A DNA stretch of 64,000 nt from positions 1,579,001 through 1,643,000 of the forward strand of contig JAUTDP010000005.1 in assembly GCA_033439795.1 (NCBI GenBank), written 5' to 3'. The notes beneath the pieces were generated by a model that had not been told where the DNA came from, ran no database searches, and saw only the letters and a list, made by a program, of their open reading frames with translations. The DNA is from Sordaria brevicollis. Taxonomy: Eukaryota > Ascomycota > Sordariomycetes > Sordariales > Sordariaceae. Below, piece by piece: positions 55,302 to 64,000 of the stretch; the first letter of the stretch is position 1, and each line of letters opens with the position of its first letter. Made by a program: the position numbers and the translations under genes.

Positions 55302-58300
55302 ACAGCTTCGTTCGACCCCTCGGTGGGCGCGAGAGGGACGGCGGCCACCACTTGTCGTTGTACGCTAGTTGGTTGCACTATTAACCGCTTAGGTCGATTT
55401 GGGCGTAAAGGCTTGGCTTGGATTGGATCATTGAATTCCAGTTGTCATTTCCCTTCCATCTGGAACTCCAAAATTGGCACATCATAGCGATTCCAGTTAA
55501 CGCGTTCGTCCGAGAAAAATCGCGTCCGTTTGATTTCCAACAAACGCGGAGGACCGTGCACGGTGCGATAATAATGTGGGTGTGAGGGGCTCCCCTGCCA
55601 ATTGATTGCAGTTCCCCTGGTGCCTTTGAGGGGCGACCAAAACATCCAAGAAATCAAACAAACTTCACCGAGGTGAGAACACAGCATGGGGTAGCCATGT
55701 CTTGATTCGGTCTTGAATTGGTACCGGTATTGTCCACCTCGCACCACACCTTTGTGCCAATTCGATGACGTACGTCACCAAAAAGTCGAGTGAAACTGCT
55801 CGCAATAATAAACTCCTCGTGGAACTTGTATCGGCTTGATTCCCTTACCTCCGTTCAGAGATCTGGTGATGGAACATGAAATCCACCCTTCTCACATGAT
55901 GCTTGTCTCCCCTCTCCTGTTGTGCATACGCCGGTCAAAGAAGTTAGAGAAGAACACCGTGACTGTACCTAGATCTTTCTGATAGAAATTGAATGTTTGA
56001 AGGCTGTTCAACGCCTCAAATAGGATTGATGGCTAGTATTGGCGCAAAAGTATAGAATCCATCGTCGCCCGTCCGAGATCAACACGTACTACCACCGCCC
56101 GGTGAACTTGAGGGGTACCAAAATCTAACCAAGAGGCTCATCACGAAGAACGAAACATGTTCATGTGATGACCTGTGGTTTTGTCCTTACCTCACCAGCC
56201 TATCTACCAATTCCAGGCAATTCGTTGTAAATACCTCCTGATAGATGTAGGTGGTTTCCTTCGGACCATGTCCCACGACGGATTATTCATGGTCGGACAC
56301 GCCGTGTTACTAAAAGCGGTGGCCGAGGAGGATTTCGAGGACAATCCCGTCACCGCCCAAAAGACGGTTTCAGATCACAGCTAGTGGAAGTGCCGTCGAC
56401 GACTTGTCGAACCAACTTCAATCCAGCCCAGCTTGTTGGACCCGGTTTATGGAACCGCCTCCGTAGCAGAAAGAACACCGCACCTTTATTTTGCTTTCCT
56501 TTCCCAAAAAAGCCAAGTTAGCACTTGGCCACAGATATAAAAAAGAGAAACATCTTTTTGCTTCCTTTGCGCCATCACCACTTGACGGTGAATCAATTGG
56601 CGCAAACACACACAGTCTGCCCGCGAAAATGCGAACTGGGGAGATTTCTCGGAGCAGTCCAGACATCCCACGCACGCCTCCACAGCAGGACCACCCAGCT
56701 TTCCTTGGTTTTTTTTCTTCTTGTTGGCCGAGGGATATCCATCCATGTGATGCCAATGCTTGGCTCGGCAATCACGGTCGCGGATAGGTTCTTGGACATG
56801 AGCTTGAGCAAAAGTCAAGCAAAAGCTTTTTCGACAAGAAGCTTTTTTGATCGGAGGTTGGCATCTCTGGGCAGACGGCTGATGATCGCTGGGCGCATGA
56901 CTTGAGTGAGATCTGTGGGAATCTCGCGTGGGACTGTTGAACGGTCAAAGATGGAGGAGGAGACAATTTGAACAACAAGATGATAAAGGAGAGGATAGAA
57001 GTTGGATTTACATACAAAGACAGCATGGATGAGGTTTAAAATGACTGCAAATCCTTATTCAAAAACGTCATAGTATAATAGGTAAGAAGGTTTGCCGATT
57101 TCCGACTTTTTATGTTCGCCGACGGGATGGAGCTGGACAACGGTCGGAGGTTGTCATACCGATTAACAATACGTAAGCAGCCTGGCACTATCTTCAGCCT
57201 CCTTTACCGTACTTCGAGCTACCATGCCACCGGCTCAACAGTCCTTTTTAGCCTTATCTTTAGGCCAGCTTCCATGATGATCGAGACCTGTGTCGGTTGT
57301 CGTCGTACGGGACCTGGATGGGAGGTGAGGGAAGAAGCGCGACGTAGGCATGGGAACGGTATGGGATTGAATATCGGTCATGCCAAAAGAAAATCACAGC
57401 CGCAAACTAGTAGAAAAAGTGACCGGCCAGTTGCAGCTACACAAGACCGCTATTTCGAGATGCCATCCCTTGAACTTTTGTGTTTCTGTACCAGACCAAA
57501 TGATAGGCAATCTAGCGCTTCGTAGACTTTCTCGTGACCCCCGTGTTACTGCAACCAACATGCCGTACAGCGATGCAAAAAAGACCAAAGATGGAATATG
57601 TATTGCAGGATGCAGCTTCCACACAGAAATGAATACCGGATTCTCACAAGACCCGACCCCATCCCATCATCACACCTGTGAGCTGCAGTGGGGTGCATGC
57701 TACAGTATGATGTTCGTTGCGAGATGTGGCCTGGGATGGAGGCAGGAGGTTGGTTCAGTCCCGTCCCCACGGAAGGAGGTCCCTTGTTTTTTTGTCGTTG
57801 TGGAAGATACCCACTTCTTATCCAGCTTTTGCAGCGATGCCGTTAGCCACCATTGGGGAACACCCCACTGTTTCCTGGATATGATTGGCGTACCGTCGAC
57901 CGCCAAGGTTATCTTGACGGTATCGGCCCCACCTCAGCAGTCGGGATTGAGCACGTCCACTTACAAGTTGTATAAAACCACCTGGGTTCCTAGTTGCCCG
58001 GTACTGTGCGCGCAGACCGGTGCCCGTGGCGCAGACGCATAGGTTCTTCTCCATGACGGGGTCATGGATGATGGATCATGTCTTGCCATTCAATGTTCCC
58101 AGAAAGAATCTGCCCTCTTGGCATATGATAACTTTTGCCCATTTGCCGGTCTTTTTGCCAGGTTCCCGAGGGCTTTTATCTTGTGCATTCCCTCTGCAAT
58201 TCTTCCCGTCCCGGGCTTCCTTCAATGTCGACCTTTCTTTCATCGCTTTTTTCCTTCTTTTTCGTTTCGGGATCGGAGATCTTGCGCGGTGTTCATTGTT

Positions 58301-59499
58301 GATCGCCGCTGTCCACCGTCTCCAAAACATCACTCGCTCACTGGCATCATTTAGTGGGACTGTTCACGACCATCACCGACTATCACAGACGTTCTAGTAC
58401 GTTCAAGTTGGTTCACGACTGGTCACGGAAAGATAGGAGTCCTGCTTGTCGACTCGAGGTCTCTCGCGTTGTCCATAAATTTGCGACTGTTTATCGCGAG
58501 GAAGGTCTCAAGCGAAAAGGTCTAGGCTCTCTTAACCGTAGCGATTGCGACAACAACCCAATTTACCTTACCTTCCATTAACTACGCAAGCGCAGCTACC
58601 TACCTATTTTCCCGCATCACAAGTGACGTCTGACGACGCCGCTGCCGTTCTATTTCGGCTTGGCACTCGAGATCGATTCGACCGAAAGGAGGAACTCGGG
58701 GAGCGAGAAAGACAAACACCAATCTTTGCAAGGCACAAACAAAAACCCTAACCACAGCCTGTCGCAATTCGGCTGCTCTTCCGCCTTCTCTCTAGGAATC
58801 CGATATCCTTCGACTATCTTTCGGCATACCTTCGTAGCCACAGCTACTACCTAATACCACGCCGCCTTGTTCCTGTACGCTTCAAGGTTCCCTTTGGCTT
58901 CCGGTTCCTATCAGGTTACTAATTGGTCATCTTTTGGTTGGCAGTGTTCGTGGTTCATCTTCCCTTGGTTGTTTCTTTTAGAAACGAAACACAGGCGCAT
59001 CTTCTCCAGAATCCACCCGGACCCAGATACATAACATCAGGACTGAGGCTGAGTCAGGATCCGCCTGCGCACGCCACTAGGTCGTCATCGAACAACGAAC
59101 AAGCATATAGGTTGAACCGGCACATTGGGGATTCCCCGGCCTGGAAGGAAGGAAACGAAGCAAGTACAGGTCCCGTCTGCGAGTCGGTGCCGTGGGTTTC
59201 CAACAAATCGCAGGGCCACCCCGTCCCGTTAGCTCCGACTTCTTGGACCCTGTACCTACGAAGAACCCCAGTACGCCAGCTTCCTCCACCCCACAAGAAA
59301 ATAGCAGGAGGAACAGATTAAATCTTTCTGTGTCTGGGCAGCAGAACAGATTTGGGTCGTCCTTCTTAAAACTCGACTTTCTGCCTTCTGGCCTTGCTCA
59401 TCACCAGCGCATATTTTCATCTTTTGCGCCAACTGCCTGCGGAGCACACACGACGACAACCGAGTTTCCTTACGGCTTGTCCGTACAAGACACGACAGG
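55302..59499. other. 4.2-kb divergent region PIF1 / NHA1
   Basis: No recognisable gene between two outward-facing starts. The last ~1.2 kb (58300-59499), with CT-rich and CA-rich runs, are probably the promoter and long 5' leader of NHA1. An ATG-initiated 220-codon frame at 57380-58042 has no family features and is treated as unproven. Confidence 0.5.
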
Positions 59500-62400
59500 A
59501 TGGCGTGGGACAAACTTTCCATCACCAGGCCCCACCTGGTCTACATCATCCTGGGCGGCTTCACCTCTCTGTTCATGCTGTGTTCTTCCATCATCAAGGA
59601 GCGCATGTACATTGGTGAGGCTACTGTGGCCACTCTTTGCGGCCTCATCTTTGGCCCTCATGCCGCCGACCTAATAAACCCCATGGAATGGGGTAACCTA
59701 GATATCGTCACGATCGAGTTCTCTCGCCTTGTCCTCGTCGTTCAATGTTTCGCCGTCGGAGTCGAACTGCCAAAGTTTTACATGGAGAAGCACTGGAAAT
59801 CCGTTACCTTTCTCCTTATTCCGGTCATGCTCTGGGGTTGGCTGATCACTAGTCTTTTTGTCTGGTGGCTGATTCCACCCCTCAACTGGCTGGACGGTCT
59901 GGTGGTTGCTGCCTGTGTTACGGCTACAGATCCCGTTCTTGCTTCGTCCGTTGTCGGTAAGGGCAAGTTTGCTAAGAGAGTGCCCAAGCATTTGCGAGAC
60001 CTGCTTTCTGCGGAATCCGGCTGCAACGACGGCATGGCTTTCCCCTTCGTCTATCTTTCTCTCTACCTCATTCTGGACCACCGTGACGCCCGGGACGTAT
60101 CCTTCCATTGGATCGTCTTTACCGTCCTCTATGAGTGCGTTTTCGGTGCCATCTTCGGCTTCATGGTTGGCTATATTGCGCGCCACGGTATCAAGTATGC
60201 AGAGAGACATGAGCTCATCGATCGAGAAAGTTTCCTCGTCTTTTACTTTGTTCTGGCACTCTTTTGCGCCGGGTCTGGTAGTATTCTAGGCGTAGACGAT
60301 CTTCTTGTCGGCTTCGCTGCCGGTGTCGGCTTCTCCAACGATGGTTGGTTCACCCAGAAGACTGAGGAGTCTCACGTATCTAACGTCATTGATTTGCTCA
60401 TCAACCTGGCATACTTCGTCTATCTCGGAACCATCATTCCTTGGGAGCAGTTCAACAACTTCGATATCGGTCTTGGCGCTTGGCGCTTGGTCGTTCTTGC
60501 CATCATGGTTATTCTGTTCAGGCGCATTCCCATCATGATGGCTTTGAAACCATTGATACCAGACATCAAGACATGGCGCGAGGCTTTGTTTGCTGGTCAC
60601 TTCGGTCCCATCGGTGTCGGTGCTATCTTCGTCGCCATTCTGGCGCGCGCTGAGCTGGAGCATGAGGATCCCGTACCCCTTGCCGATATCACCAGCATCA
60701 ACCCGAATAATCCGCACTACCACCTGATCCAGCTGGTATGGCCTATTGTTACCTTCTTGGTGGTATCTTCGATCATCGTCCACGGCTCATCCGTTGCCGT
60801 GTTCACGCTCGGCAAACACATCAACACCCTTACCATCACCATGTCCTACACGCAAGCCAACGAGGATGGGCCTTCCTGGATGAACCGCTTGCCCCGCATC
60901 ACTTCGGTTTCACGCTCTCAAGCTAGGACCATGTCGGATACTGAGGATGAGATGAAGATGCCCGAATTCCCCCCTGGCACGCTGCCCCCTACTGGTCTTC
61001 CCGGTACTTTCTTGCGCCGTCAGAAGGAAGAAGACAAGGATACTTCCCGCCCTGTGGGCAGCCGTTCATCATCTGCCAATGGTCGCCGTCGGAGAAAGAG
61101 ATGGGATGACGGGATCGGACCTGGAGGCCCTATCACCCAGTCAGCTATCTTCCCTCAGCGCCGAAGCCAAAGTGAACATGCAGGCGCTTCGCCTCAAGAT
61201 GAATTATCTCCTGAGCCATCTGACGCTACGCGCTTGTCACCTTCCGATGCTCTGCATGTGAGCCGCTTGGTAAAGAAGGCTGAAAAGGAACAAGGATCAT
61301 CTGATGAAACAGCGTCCCCTGGTGGGAGTCCGGCCTCTGGACAGAAACAGCAAAAGCTTGACTACTATGATGAAGGCGACCATGTCATTGTTGAAGATCA
61401 CGACGGCAATGTTTTGGCTGTGGAACCCCCTGTAGGCAGCGGAAGCCAGAATCCAGTGGAGGCTCTCAAGGAGAAGCTTGACTCTGAAGCCGGACCATCG
61501 GGCTGGAGCTATGACGGCTTGAAGAAGAAGATCCAGAACTGGCGTGAGGAAGAACAGGCCAAGCGCAAGGACAGGGAGAAGTCTACCAGGAGAAGTGAAC
61601 CAGCGAGAGCGTACCAATTCGGTACTACGGTTAGTGCCACTGATGCATCCTCTATGCGCTCATTCAACTAACATCATGATACAGATCATTGTCGAAAACG
61701 AAGATGGCGAGGTTCTCAAGAAATACGAGCTGCCTTCCGGAAAACCAGAAAACGATTTTGTTTCGCAGAGCTTGAAGTACATGGGTATCAAGGGGGGAGA
61801 AAAGTCGCCAGCCGCAGGAGCTGCTGCTGGTGGCGAGGCCTCATCCAGCAGGCCCGCCAAACCCACGAAGCGTCCTACTTGGGCCTCGGCCGTGGTTGGT
61901 GGCGGCGATGCGTCGAAGAAGAAGAATGCGGAGGAAGAACAAGAAGAGGATGATCGTCATATTCGCTTCACCATTGGTGGCGTTGGCCAACGCATGAACA
62001 AGGAGGACTTCATCAGGGAGATGCAGAAGTTGGACAAGAGCACGCGCAAGGAGATCGTGGATCAGTCCAACGCTCCGAGCGCTATCAAGAACCTCGCCAA
62101 AGCGGACCTTGTGCCTAAGCAGCAGCATCAGCAACCGCAGCAGCAACCACAGCCTGTGCAACGCAGAGCGTCTCCTGCTGGGTCTGTCAAGTCCAACAAC
62201 AGCAGGAGTAGCTCCACGAGACAAGGCCGTCCTGAGAAGTCGGGGGTGATGGCCGGAGGCAGCAACGTTGAGCCCAGCGAGTCGACATCGAGGTCAAGCT
62301 CGAGGTCTCCTTCGCTCGTCATGGCTGAGGGAGAATCTTCTGCTCCCAGCAGAGATGTTCCAGAGACAGCGGCCGAGCGGAGACGTCGCCTAGCGGTGCT

Positions 62401-62590
62401 TCAGAGCGTGGGAGATGAGGCGGAAGGTGAAAATGGCGAGACGCCAGCGGAAAGACGGCGCAGAGAGGCTGCCCTTGGTATGACCTCGGGCGCAGCGGAG
62501 GACGAGGATAGCGAGGATGATGATACCCCCAGGATTCCGCCACCGAGGAGAGGGATCCGGTTCGCGGAGCCGACCAGGCGGGAGACATGA
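59500..62590 (+). CDS. NHA1: Plasma-membrane Na+(K+)/H+ antiporter, NHA1/CNH1 type
   Basis: Two exons, 59500-61629 and 61685-62590, give 1011 residues. The protein exports Na+, K+ or Li+ in exchange for protons at the plasma membrane and helps salt tolerance and pH control. The N-terminal ~450 residues contain about 12 hydrophobic segments. The first one is in MAWDKLSITRPHLVYIILGG, and the start matches fungal Nha1 N-termini. Transport-core signatures are ACVTATDPVLASSVVGKGKFA (the TDP motif), LLSAESGCNDGMAFPF (ESGxNDG), and FLVFYFVLALFCAGSGSILGVDDLL. The hydrophilic C-terminus (~560 residues) is charged and Ser/Pro-rich and contains two related patches, HVIVEDHDGNVL and IIVENEDGEVL, flanking the intron junction region. 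The 55-nt intron has a ctaac branch site. An AATAAA lies at 62685-62690, about 95 bp after the stop. Confidence 0.95.
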
Positions 62591-63352
62591 TGAGTTTAAC
62601 CGATTGACTGACTTGGTGATTAATATTTGGTATGAAGAGGGATTGGCATGAATGATAGGGTTACATATATGTTGTCTATGGGCGAATAAAAGCAAAGACG
62701 TAATGAAGATGGGAGGCGGTTTGTTCTGTTGTTTCGATGATGTTCAATTTTCTGTATAGATATTTTGAGCGAGGACTGTACATGAAGCGTCGGAAATATC
62801 AAGATGGCATTGACAATGTTGATTAAGTTGATTGGCATGTTTTGTTGCTTAATGTGAGGTCCATGTTGAAGTTGAGGTCTATCCCGTTGGCATGGGATGA
62901 CATTACCTCCGCCTTCATAACTGCAGTGGTGAAAAATGGGGGAAGTTGGAGAATCTGGGGAAGTACATGTACCTGAGCCGCTTAATCCTCGGTCCCGTGA
63001 CTGCGCCATGCCTGATGTAGTCTAGCGTCCGATAAGAAAACTCGTCATGGTCGGTGCTTGCGAACTTCAAGCAACTCGAGGTCCATGGAACTTTTTGAGT
63101 CTCCAGCTCACTGTCCACTGCCCAGCAGAAGTTGTCCGTCGAAGTCAAAAGCAGGTTGTGTTGCCCAACGCGCGGTGGCTGTATCCACTTATCCGATTTC
63201 TCCGATATCCCAATTGCAACAAAACATCCACAAACCCGATAACATCACTCTCGAGTCCATACCTGTCGGATCCAACTAAAAGTCACCACCGCCACCAACG
63301 ACCGTTCTTCTTACACCACATCCCACCACCACCACTACCCACATAATTCAAA
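62591..63352. other. Intergenic NHA1 / TOM22
   Basis: 762 bp in tandem orientation: the NHA1 3' UTR with AATAAA at 62685, then the TOM22 promoter and leader, with a CA/CC-rich stretch just before the ATG. No other gene is visible. Confidence 0.55.
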
Positions 63353-64000
63353 ATGGTCCAGCTTACCGAGGTCGAGGACGAGCACTTCACCCAGCCGCAG
63401 GTCGGCCCTGAGGAGGATGACGAGGATTTCACTGACACTGGTGAGTGAACCACTACTCTTACTGTTTCGGGGACAATACGCAACGACGAGGGTCTCTGGC
63501 TGGAGGGCTTATACGACTGCGTCATTGTCGCCGTCGCCCACTATCACCGACATTGCGTAGCTGTTCATTCTCCCATACCGCTACGATGCCAACTATAAAC
63601 GACGACAACCTACCATACACAATCGTCGGCCAACATCTATCTGTATACCTACACATCCACACATACGCGCCTTGATCTGTCAACATGCAACAACATACTA
63701 CGAGTTCTGTCGGCCCCAATAACAACCCATATGCCATACCACCCACTCTCCGAGCCAACTCAACCCCTCCTGCCCAGGAGGCCCTCTCGATACTCTGCGC
63801 CACCGTCACGACCCAGCTCTTTCTCCTCGAACACAGACAGGCAAACAACCAAACAAACAAACCGTTTCACTAACCACCACACCTTTCCTTAACCAACAGA
63901 CTCCGAGATCTCCGTCGACTCCGACTACGAAAGCCAAGAGACGCTCGCCGACCGCCTGCATGCTTTGCGCGACATGGTCAGCCCCACCACGCGCGGCTGG
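63353..64000 (+). CDS. TOM22: TOM22 mitochondrial import receptor (5' part)
   Basis: Central receptor and organiser of the outer-membrane TOM complex. Exon 1 is 63353-63440 and exon 2 starts at 63900 and is cut by the window end, giving the first 63 residues. The sequence begins [12 protein letters not shown], followed by the acidic receptor segment ([23 protein letters not shown]) and [11 protein letters not shown], just before the position where the single membrane helix should come. It differs from the N. crassa protein as I remember it at only a few sites. The 459-nt intron is long for this genome and ends with a ttaac branch site and cag. There is no cleavable presequence, as expected for a tail-type outer-membrane protein. 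Confidence 0.95.

Noticed and set aside
1..64000. Dispersed 5S rRNA genes, common in Neurospora genomes
   Set aside because: I looked for the typical 5S start and internal control sequence on both strands by eye and saw none. A covariance-model scan would be decisive.

Overview
The window is nuclear DNA of a filamentous ascomycete, most likely a Sordariaceae (Neurospora/Sordaria-like) genome. The evidence is dense protein-coding genes with short introns (gtaagt/gtatgt donors, ctaac/ctgac branch sites, cag/tag acceptors) and single-copy housekeeping genes. The TOM22 N-terminus at the right edge is nearly the Neurospora crassa sequence as I remember it. Species is not determined. I see no rRNA, convincing tRNA, CRISPR or intact transposon. 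Exon models are my own reading of splice signals and frame.

Left part (1-38 kb), conserved core genes: BUD31 (splicing, -) and a five-exon complex I LYR subunit (NDUFA6/14.8 kDa, +) share a 448-bp divergent promoter. RPC19 (RNA polymerase I/III, -) follows. Then comes a 7.9-kb stretch without a recognisable gene, holding a small MITE-like element. A proline/glutamine-rich regulator-like protein (+) comes next, then SNF5 (SWI/SNF, -), diverging from a PA2G4/Ebp1-type protein (+). After these are a Rco1-like double-PHD Rpd3S subunit with a very long disordered N-terminus (+), PDS5 cohesin regulator (-), and a small predicted GPI-anchored wall protein (+).

Middle (38.5-45.8 kb), accessory island: two convergent paralogues of a fungal STAND/NACHT-like family with degenerate P-loops, and a DUF7025-type AAA+ ATPase. 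The plus-strand paralogue lacks the N-terminal half and is frameshifted by a 7-bp tandem duplication. The minus-strand paralogue is a seven-exon gene with a 12-nt and a 21-nt microexon and one in-frame TAA at codon 36. The AAA+ gene has eight exons, intact Walker motifs and one splice acceptor that must be skipped to keep frame. This is the most interesting region, since it resembles the NLR/AAA parts used in fungal nonself recognition, but function is inference.

Right part (45.8-64 kb), core genes again: a TRZ1-like tRNase Z/metallo-beta-lactamase protein (-), EDC3 (mRNA decapping, -), PIF1 helicase with a mitochondrial-type leader and an internal Met (-), a 4.2-kb intergenic/leader region, the NHA1 plasma-membrane cation/H+ antiporter (+), and the 5' end of TOM22 (+), cut by the window edge.

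Themes: chromatin (SNF5, Rco1, PDS5, PIF1), RNA processing (BUD31, RPC19, EDC3, tRNase Z) and mitochondria (NDUFA6, TOM22). There is no operon logic. Links between neighbours are limited to shared divergent promoters.
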